From the NCBI GenBank assembly GCA_031291675.1, contig JARLIO010000001.1:62001-126000 (forward strand): a stretch of 64,000 nucleotides of DNA, written 5' to 3'. Of the stretch, positions 44,094 through 52,779 are shown piece by piece (the first letter of the stretch is position 1; each line of letters opens with the position of its first letter). The notes beneath the pieces were generated by a model. That model had not been told where the DNA came from. It ran no database searches and saw only the letters and a program-made list of their open reading frames with translations. Made by a program: the position numbers and the translations under genes. The DNA is from Azospirillaceae bacterium (GTDB lineage Bacteria > Pseudomonadota > Alphaproteobacteria > Azospirillales > Azospirillaceae).

Positions 44094-44248
44094 ATGACCG
44101 TTCGCATCCCCTCCAACAAGCCCTGCGTCGTCGGGCCTGAATTGAGCTATGTCGGACAAGCCATTGCCGGCGGTCAGATCGGCGGCGACCGCCCGTCCCG
44201 GCCCTTGGCCCCGCCTATTCCGGAACCGCTCCAGCGTCGGGAAGCGCC
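44094..44248 (+). pseudogene. WecE/DegT-type sugar aminotransferase, N-terminal fragment
   Basis: From ATG 44094 the frame reads VRIPSNKPCVVGPELSYVGQ and AIAGGQIGGD, the conserved start of DegT/DnrJ/EryC1/StrS-type aminotransferases of the WecE branch (IPFNKPxxVGxELxYxxxAI-xGxxxGDG). After about 35 codons the similarity ends, with a shift into RLFRNRSSVGKRHA, and the following methyltransferase start is reached. The PLP-lysine domain is missing, so more than 300 codons have been deleted. Confidence 0.72.
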
Positions 44249-44883
44249 ATGCCGCTCGATCTCGATACTCTTTCCCCCGGCCTTCATCGGCGCGACGACG
44301 GCTTTGTCGCCCGGGCCGCTCAGGCCCGCTGCCTCGCCCCGGTCATTTGTGTGCGGCTTGAAGACATCGGGCTGCCGCCGGCCTGTTCGACGTGCTCGAA
44401 CAAATTGACGATCACGTCGGCGCCCTGCGCCAGGTGCATCGGCTGCTGCGGCCGGGCGGCCGACTGTTCCTGAGCGTTCCGGCCTATGGCTTCCTCCATT
44501 CGACGGAGGATGTGATCGCGGGACATTTCCGCCGCTACTCCCGACGGAGTCTGACGTCCGTCCTGGCCGTCTCCGGCTTCCGGGTCGCGTTTGCCTCCTA
44601 CCTGTTTACCCCGCTGGCGCCGCTGGTTTTCCTGCTGCGGACCGTGCCGAGCCGGCTCGGGCTGCACCGCCGAATGGATGGTGCGCGGGAGGCGGCGGAA
44701 CATGTCCCGGACGGATGGCCGGCGCGGTTGATGGATCGGCTGCTGGCCGCCGAATATCGCCGGATCGACCAGGGGCATCCCCTGTCGTTCGGCGCCAGTT
44801 GCTTGTGCGTCGCGGTCGCGACGGCGACCGCGGATCTGCCCTTGCCAAACGATGCACGTTTGTGCATAGTGATGCCGAATTAA
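44249..44883 (+). pseudogene. SAM-dependent methyltransferase with internal deletion and frameshift
   Basis: ATG 44249 begins PLDLDTLSPGLHRRDDGFVA, a start typical of a methyltransferase group found in glycan loci. After about 45 codons the frame changes, and the second frame (from about 44386) reads FDVLEQIDDHVGALRQVHRL, LRPGGRLFLSVPAYGFLHST, EDVIAGHFRRYSR up to the stop at 44883. The SAM-binding motif I between them is missing, so the protein cannot be active. Confidence 0.75.
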
Positions 44884-44904
44884 GCCGGATCCACCCTTGT
44901 CCGA

Positions 44905-45714
44905 ATGCTCCCGATGACCGCTGTGCCGTTACCGTCACCCCCCCTGATGCCCGAGGAACGCCAACAGGTCATCCTCACCCGCCTGGCCGCCGGGTCACGG
45001 GTGCTGGCCGCCGATCTGGCGCGGGAATTCGGCACCTCGGAGGATACGATCCGCCGCGACATGCGCGAGCTGGCCGGCGCCGGGCGGTGCCGCCGGGTCT
45101 ATGGCGGGGTGTTGCCCCTGGCGCCGGCGCCGCGCCCCCTGGCGGAGCGCGAAGGCGAGGCCACCGCGCGCAAGGACGCCCTGGCGTGGGTCGCCGCCGG
45201 TCTGGTGGTGCCGGGGCAAACCCTGATCATTGATGCCGGATCGACCAACGCCGCGATCGCCCGCGCCCTGCCGACCGGGTTGGGCATCACCGTCGTCACC
45301 AATGCCCCGGCTATCGCCACGACGCTGCTGGACCGCCCGGGGATCGCGGTGGTGATGATCGGCGGGCCGGTCGACCGGACGATCGGGGGCAGCATTGGCG
45401 CCCGCGCCGTTCGCGATCTTGCGCTGCTGCGTGCCGATCTGTGCTTCCTGGGCACCTGCGCCCTGGACGCGGAGGCCGGGGCCGCGGTGTTTTGCTTCGA
45501 GGATGCCGACTTCAAACGCGCGGTCGTTGCCGCCAGTACCGCGGTCGCGATCGCGGTGACCAGCGACAAACTGGGAACCACGGCGCCGCATATCATCCTC
45601 GACGCGCGCGCCGTGACGCACCTGATCGTCGAGGCCGATGCCGACCCGGCGGCACTGGCCGGCTTTGATCGCACCACGACGCACATTCATTCAGCGGGAG
45701 TCGCGCATGCCTGA
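44905..45714 (+). CDS. DeoR/GlpR-family transcriptional regulator
   Basis: 269 aa; alternative starts at 44914 and 44947. N-terminal DeoR HTH (RQQVILTRLAAGSRVLAADL, FGTSEDTIRRDMRELAGAG, RRVYGG), then the sugar-phosphate isomerase-like sensor domain with LIIDAGSTNAAIARAL, VVTNAPAIATTLL, VVMIGGPVDRTIGGSIGA and VTSDKLGTTAPHII. Members respond to phosphorylated sugars. First gene of a three-gene operon, overlapping the VOC gene by 8 bp. Confidence 0.93.
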   Translation: MLPMTAVPLPSPPLMPEERQQVILTRLAAGSRVLAADLAREFGTSEDTIRRDMRELAGAGRCRRVYGGVLPLAPAPRPLAEREGEATARKDALAWVAAGLVVPGQTLIIDAGSTNAAIARALPTGLGITVVTNAPAIATTLLDRPGIAVVMIGGPVDRTIGGSIGARAVRDLALLRADLCFLGTCALDAEAGAAVFCFEDADFKRAVVAASTAVAIAVTSDKLGTTAPHIILDARAVTHLIVEADADPAALAGFDRTTTHIHSAGVAHA

Positions 45715-46132
45715 ACCGACCACGCCACCGCCGCCCGGCATCCCGGTCCGCATTGCGCATGTCGCGCTATGGACCCGTGACCTGGACCGGTCCGTCGCTT
45801 TCTGGACGCGGCATTTCGCTGCGACGCCCGGCGCAGCCTATCACAGCGCCCGTCGCCCCGGCTTCGTGTCGCGCTTCCTGACGCTCGGCGCCGGACCGAC
45901 GCTGGAGCTGATGACCGCGCCCTGGCTGTGCGATTGCGACAAAGCGGGCGCGGAGCACCCGGGTTGGGCCCATATCGCGCTGTCATTGGGATCCGAAGCC
46001 GCGGTGCGCCAGCGCGCGGCGCAACTGGCCGCAACCGATGCCCTGGTATCGCCGCCGCGTCACACCGGTGACGGCTATTTCGAGGCCGTGCTGCGCGACC
46101 CGGACGGCAATCTGATCGAGATCACAGCATGA
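45707..46132 (+). CDS. VOC (glyoxalase/bleomycin resistance) superfamily protein
   Basis: 141 aa, GGGAG before the ATG. Typical start VRIAHVALWTRDLDRSVAFW with the first metal-ligand His, middle TLELMTAPWL, HPGWAHIALSLGSEAAVRQR with the second repeat, and VLRDPDGNLIEI with the terminal Glu. The small VOC enzymes act as lyases, isomerases or antibiotic-binding proteins. Overlaps both neighbours by a few bases, so it is co-translated with the DeoR regulator and the MFS transporter. Confidence 0.9.
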   Translation: MPEPTTPPPPGIPVRIAHVALWTRDLDRSVAFWTRHFAATPGAAYHSARRPGFVSRFLTLGAGPTLELMTAPWLCDCDKAGAEHPGWAHIALSLGSEAAVRQRAAQLAATDALVSPPRHTGDGYFEAVLRDPDGNLIEITA

Positions 46133-47310
46133 ACGCATCCCGTCCGGTTACAGCGCGGGCGGCAACCACCGCCATGTTTTTCGGCAATGGTCTGACGATG
46201 GGGGCCTGGGCGGCGGCGATCCCGACCCTGAAGGCGGCCCTGGGGCTATCGGCGGCCTCACTCAGCCTGGCGCTGCTGGCCCTGTCCGCCGGGGCGGTGA
46301 CGATGATGCCGCTGGCCGGGTCGCTGGCGCCACGACTGGGGGGCAGCGGGCGAACCACCGTGCTCGCCGGCATCGCGTTGGCGCTGGTTCTCGGGCTGCC
46401 GATGCTGGTCCCGGGGCTGGCGTCCCTGGGGCTTCTCTGCTTTCTGCTTGGCGCCAATATCGGCCTGCTCGATGTCGCGATGAACGCCCATGCCAGCATC
46501 GTGGAACGCCAGTGGGGCACACCGATCATGTCGTCGTTTCATGCCGGGTTCAGCCTGGGCGGCTTCGCCGGGACCGGGCTGGGCGCCGTCCTGCTGGCCA
46601 TCGGGGTTCCGGGCTGGTCGCTGATGCTGCCGGCGGCCGGCATCGTGCTGGTGTTGACCTTGATCAGCGCGCGTTATCTGGGGCCCGGGGATGTCCGGCC
46701 GGCGAGCGGGGCGTCGTTCCGGCTTCCGGAGCGCAAAGTGCTTGGCCTTGCGACGATCGCCTTGTGCTGCTTTCTGATCGAAGGGGCGATGGTCGACTGG
46801 AGCAGCCTCTACCTGATCACGATCGGGGCGACGCCGTCGACGGCGTCATTCGGCTTCGCCGCGTTCTCGGTGACGATGGTTCTGGGCCGGCTGTTTGGTG
46901 ATCCGGTGGTCCGTGTCTGGGGTGGCCAGCCAGTGATCACGACCGGGTCGCTGATCGCGGCGACCGGGTTGACCCTGGCGATCGTGTTTCCCCAGGCGCC
47001 GGTGATCGTCTTCGGCTTCGCCCTGGTCGGCGTCGGGCTGTCCAACGTGGTGCCAACCCTGTTCAGCGCCAGCGCCCGGCTGGGCTCAAGCCCCGCCGCG
47101 GGCATCGCCGCGACCGCAACCGTGGGCTATGCCGGCATGCTGTTTGGCCCCCCGGTGATCGGCGCCGTGGCGGCGCAATGGGGGCTGCGGGTCGGCGTCG
47201 CGGTGATGGCCGTGGCCGCGCTGGCCGCCGCCATCCTGTCACTGCGCACCGCGCGTTCAACCGCGCCGCGGCCAGTCGCGGCGGCCGGGCTGGCGGATCG
47301 CCAGCCGTGA
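46129..47310 (+). CDS. MFS transporter, YbjJ-like
   Basis: 393 aa with about 12 hydrophobic segments. The segment NIGLLDVAMNAHASIVERQW followed by GTPIMSSFHAGFSLGG is characteristic for the YbjJ-like group of MFS proteins, and LVGVGLSNVVPTLFSASAR near the end likewise. Substrate not known for the group (sugar-like compounds have been suggested by context). Overlaps the VOC gene (ATGA). The DeoR regulator at the head of the operon probably controls it. Confidence 0.9.
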   Translation: MNASRPVTARAATTAMFFGNGLTMGAWAAAIPTLKAALGLSAASLSLALLALSAGAVTMMPLAGSLAPRLGGSGRTTVLAGIALALVLGLPMLVPGLASLGLLCFLLGANIGLLDVAMNAHASIVERQWGTPIMSSFHAGFSLGGFAGTGLGAVLLAIGVPGWSLMLPAAGIVLVLTLISARYLGPGDVRPASGASFRLPERKVLGLATIALCCFLIEGAMVDWSSLYLITIGATPSTASFGFAAFSVTMVLGRLFGDPVVRVWGGQPVITTGSLIAATGLTLAIVFPQAPVIVFGFALVGVGLSNVVPTLFSASARLGSSPAAGIAATATVGYAGMLFGPPVIGAVAAQWGLRVGVAVMAVAALAAAILSLRTARSTAPRPVAAAGLADRQP

Positions 47311-47354
47311 CGCCGGTGCCCCCACTGACGGCTACGCTGCTCTTGCTGGCCGGC

Positions 47355-48284
47355 TCATGACGGCGAAAGCCCGCGGTAATCCAGAATATCCAGATAGGGG
47401 CCGGCGGCGGCGGCCACCGCCGACACCTCGTCCTTGCTCAGTTCGGCCGCGGTCGCCCGATTGGCGGCCGGTGTTGGCAGCCGGATCGTGCCCCAGGGAT
47501 AGACCTCGGTCATGGTCCGGCGATTCCACGACGGCACTCCGGGCAGAAGCTCGGGCGCGACACCAACGGCGGAAAGGACCGGGGCCAGGGCCCGGGTGGG
47601 ATCCGTCAGCACATCCTCGAGCCGGACAATATGAACGCGATCGGGGCAACGCTCACGGGCCAGAAATGCGTGATACTGGTTGATCACCCAGGCCAGCATA
47701 TAAGCGTCGAGACTCATTGGCACCGGCCGCTTCTTCGTGTCGGCATAGGCTGACCAGGGATTGCGCACCACATGCAGGACATGTGCCCTCGGCATATCGC
47801 GGAAAATGCGGAGAGCATCGACGACGATGATGGGACTGTAACCGACATACACCGTCTCGGCACCGGTCCGTTGGAAGTCCCGCCAACTGTCGAAGGTGGC
47901 CTGGAAAAAGGCACCGACATTGCCGCCGGTCGAGCGCGGACCGCGGCCAACCCGTTCGCAAAAAAGCGCGCGACGGTCATCATCGGAACAAGCCATCGGC
48001 CAGTCCCGGAATTTGCTGACGTTCGGCGTGCGCAGCCGCGTCTTGGCCTCCTCGTCGATGATCGCGCGATAGTCGTCATCGGGCGCGGCATCGAGCGCGA
48101 AAACCGGCCAGCGGTATTTGACCGGGAACGTTGTCGTCAGAAGATCGTTGACCAGTCTGGTGCCAAGCTGGGACTCAAAGGGGTAAACGAACAGTTCCGG
48201 GTGACCGTCCAGGAAGCGATGTGTGGTATTGCCGCCGTTCTCATACATCGCGGAAAGCATCAACAGCCGGATGCCCTGGCTCAT
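47355..48284 (-). CDS. Sulfotransferase family protein
   Basis: 309 aa. N-terminal phosphosulfate-binding-like stretch MLSAMYENGGNTTHRFLDGH with HPELFVYPFESQLG, and the 3'-phosphate motif HVLHVVRNPWSAYADTKKR near the middle (RxPxSxxxxxK), then VHIVRLEDVLTDP. Family transfers sulfate from PAPS to a glycan, lipid or small molecule. Its ATG overlaps the stop of the TIGR03032-like gene, and a GT2 gene precedes, so the three form one operon, probably for a sulfated glycan or glycolipid. Confidence 0.85.
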   Translation of the reverse strand: MSQGIRLLMLSAMYENGGNTTHRFLDGHPELFVYPFESQLGTRLVNDLLTTTFPVKYRWPVFALDAAPDDDYRAIIDEEAKTRLRTPNVSKFRDWPMACSDDDRRALFCERVGRGPRSTGGNVGAFFQATFDSWRDFQRTGAETVYVGYSPIIVVDALRIFRDMPRAHVLHVVRNPWSAYADTKKRPVPMSLDAYMLAWVINQYHAFLARERCPDRVHIVRLEDVLTDPTRALAPVLSAVGVAPELLPGVPSWNRRTMTEVYPWGTIRLPTPAANRATAAELSKDEVSAVAAAAGPYLDILDYRGLSPS

Positions 48285-49441
48285 TCTGTCGCTCCCTTTT
48301 CACTGAATTCAAAGGCATAAAAAAGTTTGAAGGCCCGCTTCGTCCCGCGCCCATCGGCCCGGTAGGGTAGCCCGCCGACCCGTGCCGCGGGCAGCGTCTC
48401 GATCGCAAATATCTGATTGCCCGCCGGCCAGGTCAACGATGCGACGCACCGCCCGGAACTGAGCTCCACCCAATGCAACCCGCAGCGGGCCGTGTCGACG
48501 TCAAGGCCGGGGGCATAGTCGCGGAACCGGGCAATGACCCGCGAGGTGCCCACGAGGGCGTAACCTTGGCAGAAGGTCAATCCCCGGGTCCATCCGGGCA
48601 GCCGGACCAGCGGCACGAAGCGATCACCATCGACGCAGCCGAATTCGCCGTACCCGCTATTGTCCAGCCAGACCCGATTGTCCTGGAATCGCGCGGAGTG
48701 CGGACGTGTCAAGCCAAAGGCCACGGGTTCACGGGTCATCCCGGAAAACAAGGCGCCGCGGCGATCGACAGCGAAGTTGCGATGTCCGGGCCGCCGGGAC
48801 GAGGGTGTGACAGCAGAGGCCGTGAAATATGACCCGGCAAGGCTGGGCCCGGCGGCGATCGAGTTGAGCTGGAGGTAATTGCGCTCAAAATCCGGTACGC
48901 CCTTGGCTTCGATGCTGCGGGGCCACCACACCCGGTCAACACTGGCGGCGGTGACCCTGATCACGGAATTCGAGCCAACCGAATTGGCGTGGATCACCCC
49001 ATTGATCAAGGCCAGATCATGGAGGTAGGTCCGTCCCGGCAAAAATCGGGCCGATGCCGGAACGAGTGTCGGCTGCGGCCCATTGCCGGCGTCGAGATTC
49101 GTGGGACGAAGCTCCAGAATTTGATTGGGGTTTCGGGTACACGCGACCCAAACCCGGCCGTCAGCAAGGTCGACGGTAATCCCGGAGGGGTGGGGCAAGG
49201 GCAGGTAGGTCATATGCGGACGCCCATCGCGAACCGTGAGGGCGACCAGGAGATGCTCGTATTCCCGGCTCACGAGAATCGTGACGCCAAGCTGCTCCAC
49301 AAGATCCCAGAAGGGGCCGGTGATCTGGGTGGTAAAATCAGCCCGTGCGTGAAGATCACCGGTGGAAAAATTGACGACATGCCGCGGATCGCGCCAGGCG
49401 GCGTGATGCTCATCCCAGCGCGGCGAGTCGGTCATTTTCAT
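48281..49441 (-). CDS. TIGR03032/DUF4915-like protein
   Basis: 386 aa from ATG 49441. Sequence features WDLVEQLGVTILVSREYEHL, PLPHPSGITVDLADGRVWVA, TYLHDLALINGVIHANSVG, VWLDNSGYGEFG and AGNQIFAIETLP match the beta-propeller-like family often annotated TIGR03032 or DUF4915, found beside glycosyltransferases and prolyl hydroxylases. Exact role unknown. No signal peptide. It starts 3 bp after the stop of the GT2 gene and overlaps the sulfotransferase start. Confidence 0.82.
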   Translation of the reverse strand: MKMTDSPRWDEHHAAWRDPRHVVNFSTGDLHARADFTTQITGPFWDLVEQLGVTILVSREYEHLLVALTVRDGRPHMTYLPLPHPSGITVDLADGRVWVACTRNPNQILELRPTNLDAGNGPQPTLVPASARFLPGRTYLHDLALINGVIHANSVGSNSVIRVTAASVDRVWWPRSIEAKGVPDFERNYLQLNSIAAGPSLAGSYFTASAVTPSSRRPGHRNFAVDRRGALFSGMTREPVAFGLTRPHSARFQDNRVWLDNSGYGEFGCVDGDRFVPLVRLPGWTRGLTFCQGYALVGTSRVIARFRDYAPGLDVDTARCGLHWVELSSGRCVASLTWPAGNQIFAIETLPAARVGGLPYRADGRGTKRAFKLFYAFEFSEKGATE

Positions 49442-49443
49442 TG

Positions 49444-50136
49444 TCAGCGATCCTCCAGCCACATCCGGATTGCACCGGAATAGAGGCGAAGCGCCGTGCG
49501 CCATCGCGTCGTCGATCGTCCCCCGTGCCGGCGACCTTCGTCGATCCGGACTTCGAGAACAGGATAGGAATGGCGATGGCAGATTTTCAGCAATTCCAAA
49601 TCGAGCAGGTCATCAACCCGTCGTAACGCCCGTAACGGGGTCTTGGTTGCGGCGAAGATCTTGGGCGTGCCGTTGATGTCGCGGGCCTGAATGCCGAACA
49701 GGACGCGGCATTGCCAATTGTACAGCCAAGACCCGATCCGGCGAACCGGGGAGGCCCGCGTGTGCCGCGCCGCCTTCGTCACAGCCGCCGGGTTCGCCAG
49801 GGCCGCCGCGAGAACGGAGACCAGATCATCCGGTTGCGTCCGGGCCGAATTCGTATAGCCAATCAGCTCGCCAGCCACAGGATCAATGGAGTCAATTCCC
49901 AGGCGCACGGCGTGGCCCCAGCCACGGGAAGGTGTCGTCAAGCATCGCACGCTCGGTATCGTCCTGGCCAGGTCGCGACAGATATCCTCGGATCGGTCGG
50001 TACACCCGTTCGGCACCAGGATGATTTCATGGGTGATGCCGAGAGCACCGATCGCCGCGGTGAAGCCCTCGACCACCTGCGCAATGTGGTCCGCCTGTTG
50101 ATAGACCGGCAGAACCAGGGAAAACGCCCGGGTCAT
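49444..50136 (-). CDS. GT2 family glycosyltransferase
   Basis: 230 aa. GT-A start FSLVLPVYQQADHIAQVVEG, EIILVPNGCTDRSEDICRDL in place of the canonical DDxSxD, and a conserved TTPSRGWGHAVRLGID. The usual DxD is represented by TNSARTQPDDL, which is atypical (Asn/Thr in place of Asp). C-terminal part is basic. First gene of the three-gene operon with the TIGR03032-like and sulfotransferase genes. Confidence 0.85.
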   Translation of the reverse strand: MTRAFSLVLPVYQQADHIAQVVEGFTAAIGALGITHEIILVPNGCTDRSEDICRDLARTIPSVRCLTTPSRGWGHAVRLGIDSIDPVAGELIGYTNSARTQPDDLVSVLAAALANPAAVTKAARHTRASPVRRIGSWLYNWQCRVLFGIQARDINGTPKIFAATKTPLRALRRVDDLLDLELLKICHRHSYPVLEVRIDEGRRHGGRSTTRWRTALRLYSGAIRMWLEDR

Positions 50137-50313
50137 GATGGGCCTCGCTGCGCCCGGGTTTGACGCAACATGGGACGCATCGGCGCCAGATCCCCGGTGC
50201 CATGAGGGGTGAACCCGTTATTGCCAAAGTCGTATCCCGTGCCAACGCCGACGATCCTGAACAGTAAACAATGCATCACCGGTCCATTATGGATGAATTC
50301 ATGGGGGCCTCGT

Positions 50314-50514
50314 GGCTCGTGTCGCTGAAAAAAAGGAGCCCACTGCCACCACCACCCCGGCAGAAGCCCACAGGCGCTCAGAAAAGCCCTCTCACCACCG
50401 TCATGCCCGCGGCCGCGGGCATCCAGCATGGCAGCCCCAATGGTTCGGAGCTTGTGACCCCGGCCCCCCGCGTTCGCGAGGGTGACGGTAACAGATTCGA
50501 TGACGCGAGCCACT
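50314..50514. repeat. About 200-bp dispersed element (family A, long form, copy 2)
   Basis: Second copy of the element at 30487-30680, in the same orientation. It contains GTCATGCCCGCGGCCGCGGG (50400-50419), with a GC-rich local hairpin (CCCGCGGCCGCGGG), and ends ATTCGATGACGCGAGCCACT. It fills much of the gap between the GT2 gene and pxpA (50137-50813), which otherwise holds only the transposase scrap. Confidence 0.8.
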
Positions 50515-50619
50515 AGAAGGTCAAAGGGGATGATCGAATAATGGAATGAAATCATTCCCGCCTTGGCCATGCCAACCCTATTCTGCCCGGCGATGCCGAC
50601 GTTAAAAAAAACGGCCGGG

Positions 50620-50815
50620 ATGGCGGGCACCGCATCATTCGGAGCGCGCCATCGAGACCGCAACGTCGCGATGATCGCCGGCAAAGGTCGGCTGGGATGG
50701 CAGAAGGCTGTCGGCTACGGCCAACGCACCCGCCGCGCCGGGACACTGACGGTCCCATGGATCCTGGCCCGGATCGCCGGCAAGCTTCTCAACCGCATGA
50801 CCGCCGAACCTGTTC
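50620..50815 (+). pseudogene. IS5-like transposase C-terminal scrap
   Basis: The plus-strand frame RHRDRNVAMIAGKGRLGWQK and AVGYGQRTRRAGT, then LLNRMTAEP, resembles the C-terminal end of IS5/IS4-family DDE transposases (RxxWQxAxGYxxRS-AET ... VLNRMT). The catalytic Glu of the YREK-like region is gone (RAGT in place of RAET) and the N-terminal two thirds are absent. Inverted repeats not found. Its end touches the stop of pxpA. Confidence 0.55.
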
Positions 50816-51593
50816 AGTTTTGGGGACCACCGCCCTTTGAAAAAGCCTCCAGCGTGTAACCGGCCGTTTCCAGCGCCGTTCGTAAGGTTGATGCCATGGC
50901 GACGGCATGAGCGTTATCGCCATGGACGCAGATGGTATCGATTGTAACCGGCAGGGTCCGACCACCGACGGTGGTTATGGCCTGTTCATCAAGCATTGTC
51001 AGGACGCGCTTGACGGCGACAGCGACGTCTTCGATCACCGCGCCTGGTATTTTTCGTGAGGTCAGATTGCCATCGTCGTCGTAGGTGCGGTCAGCGTAGA
51101 TTTCTCGCGCAACCCGGAGCCCTTGTTCAAGACCCGCTTTTTCCAAGGCCAACCCGGGCATGGCGACCAGAATCAAATCGCGATCAAAGAGTCTGACGGC
51201 CCGCGCGACGGCACGGGCCAGGTCGATATCCACCATTGCCATGTTGCCCAGGGTGCCATGGGTTTTGACATGGGCAAGGGGATGGCCGAGCGTCTGTGCC
51301 AAGGCCGCAGCCGCGCCGATCTGGTAGATGACCATCTTTTCGATATCGTCGGGTCGCTCCCCGAGGATGGAGCGCCGGCCGAAGCCCCAGAGGTCCAGGA
51401 AGCTTGGATGAGCGCCGATGCTCACCCCGCGCTCCTTCGCGGCCGACATCGTGCGGTGCATCACCAGAGGGTCCCCCGCATGAAAGCCGCAAGCGATGTT
51501 TGCCGACGTGACGATATCCAACATTGCGGCGTCGTCGCCCATCTTCCAGGCGCCGAAACTCTCACCCAGGTCGGAATTCAGATCGATTTTCAT
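50814..51593 (-). CDS. pxpA: 5-oxoprolinase subunit PxpA (LamB/YcsF family)
   Basis: 259 aa. Diagnostic sequence: IDLNSDLGESFGAWKMGDD at the N-terminus, NIACGFHAGDPLVMHRTM, GAHPSFLDLWGFGRR, HVKTHGTLGNMA and ICVHGDNAHAVAMA. PxpA works with PxpB and PxpC to hydrolyse 5-oxoproline (pyroglutamate) to glutamate with ATP. The B and C subunits are encoded 7.5 kb away on the other strand (58304-60009). It follows the DapA-like gene by 51 bp in the same operon. Confidence 0.95.
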   Translation of the reverse strand: MKIDLNSDLGESFGAWKMGDDAAMLDIVTSANIACGFHAGDPLVMHRTMSAAKERGVSIGAHPSFLDLWGFGRRSILGERPDDIEKMVIYQIGAAAALAQTLGHPLAHVKTHGTLGNMAMVDIDLARAVARAVRLFDRDLILVAMPGLALEKAGLEQGLRVAREIYADRTYDDDGNLTSRKIPGAVIEDVAVAVKRVLTMLDEQAITTVGGRTLPVTIDTICVHGDNAHAVAMASTLRTALETAGYTLEAFSKGGGPQN

Positions 51594-51644
51594 TGTGGAT
51601 CCTTTGCAGTGCGGGTCCGCCAGCGACGAGCCTCAACCGGGCGT

Positions 51645-52577
51645 TCAATGGCCGAGGCGAACATTCAAACGGGCAAGAAGACTGTCAAGTTCACGATGGT
51701 CGCACGCGGTCAACATCGGGCCGGGGTGGCGTAGCGTGGCGGTGCGAATCGCACCGCGACGGCGCAGGATTTCCTTGCGGATCGCCAGCCCGAAACCGGG
51801 TTGCTGCTCATGACGCAACACCGGAAGATAGGTGTCGAAAAGATCCTCGGCCTGCTCGACTTTTCCGGCAAAGAACTTCTGGCAAACCTGAACCAGCATT
51901 TCCGGGTAGCCAAATCCGGTCATCGCGCCGTCGGCGCCGCGACGCAATTCCTGGGGCAGATAAAGGCCACCATTGCCGACGAGAATTGAAACGCGTCGAT
52001 GGTCCCCGTTTTCTGTGCCTTGGCGCAATGCGGTGATTTTTGTCAGGCCCGGACACTCTTCATGCTTGAGCATGACGAGGTTGCCGAAATTGTCGATCAA
52101 GCGGTTCAATACGGCAACGGAGGTTACAACGTTTGTGCTCTGCGGGAAGTCCTGATAACAAACCGGGACGTCAGGTCCAAGCTGTTCGAGAACCCGGGCC
52201 CAGTAGCCATAGATCTGGTCATCGGTCTTAAGGCCGGATACCGGCGCAATCATCAGGCCCGCGGCACCCCGGTCCATCGCCTGCCGGCCGAAGCTCACCA
52301 GATTGTCGGTGCCCGGCGCACTGGCGCCGACAACGACCTGGGCGCGACCGGCAACGCGGCGGATCACCTGGGTCATGACGTCCTGGCGCTCGACGGCGGA
52401 GAGCTTTTGCGCTTCGCCCAAGATACCGAGGACGGTGATACCATTGACACCGGCCTCGAGATAGAAATCGACGAGGCTGTCAAGGCTCTCACGGTCGACC
52501 GCGCCACCGTCATCGAAGGGGGTCGGCGAAATGATGAAGACGCCGCGTGTCGTTTCGCAGAGAAGGGAGTTCGCCAT
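51645..52577 (-). CDS. DapA/NanA-family lyase or synthase
   Basis: 310 aa from ATG 52577 (AGGAAA upstream). TIM-barrel layout of the dihydrodipicolinate synthase family: GVFIISPTPFDDGGAVDRES, GITVLGILGEAQKLS for the GTTGE-type substrate loop, Tyr 141 in VCYQDFPQS and the Schiff-base Lys 171 in VMLKHEECPG. Family members are aldolases or dehydratases of 2-keto acids. Co-transcribed with pxpA and divergent from the GntR regulator, suggesting it processes a keto-acid product in the same pathway. It is not expected to be the housekeeping DapA. Confidence 0.9.
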   Translation of the reverse strand: MANSLLCETTRGVFIISPTPFDDGGAVDRESLDSLVDFYLEAGVNGITVLGILGEAQKLSAVERQDVMTQVIRRVAGRAQVVVGASAPGTDNLVSFGRQAMDRGAAGLMIAPVSGLKTDDQIYGYWARVLEQLGPDVPVCYQDFPQSTNVVTSVAVLNRLIDNFGNLVMLKHEECPGLTKITALRQGTENGDHRRVSILVGNGGLYLPQELRRGADGAMTGFGYPEMLVQVCQKFFAGKVEQAEDLFDTYLPVLRHEQQPGFGLAIRKEILRRRGAIRTATLRHPGPMLTACDHRELDSLLARLNVRLGH

Positions 52578-52716
52578 TGGGGTTTCCTGTGACAAGTCGG
52601 AGGGGGTCGGCCGGCGCGCGCCATCTTTGCGAGCCCGCGACAATCCCGCTGCCGTCGCGGGGTTAAGGGCGTTTCGAAAAAGGTCGGGGTGGTGCGCGTT
52701 TTGATGATTTGACGAT

Positions 52717-52741
52717 TGTATCATAACGCTATATCGATACA
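52717..52741. promoter_or_regulatory. Candidate GntR operator in the divergent dapA-like/gntR intergenic region
   Basis: TGTATC at 52717-52722 and its complement GATACA at 52736-52741 frame an AT-rich spacer; read on the minus strand the right arm is TGTATCGATAT. The same core, TGTATCGACAT, occurs at 54512-54522 upstream of the first solute-binding protein gene. Position between two divergent starts and recurrence before the other arm fit an operator of the GntR regulator encoded at 52780. Inference only. Confidence 0.45.
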
Positions 52742-52779
52742 TCAGTGCGATAAGCGCGGCTACTTTTTTGTGGGCAGTC

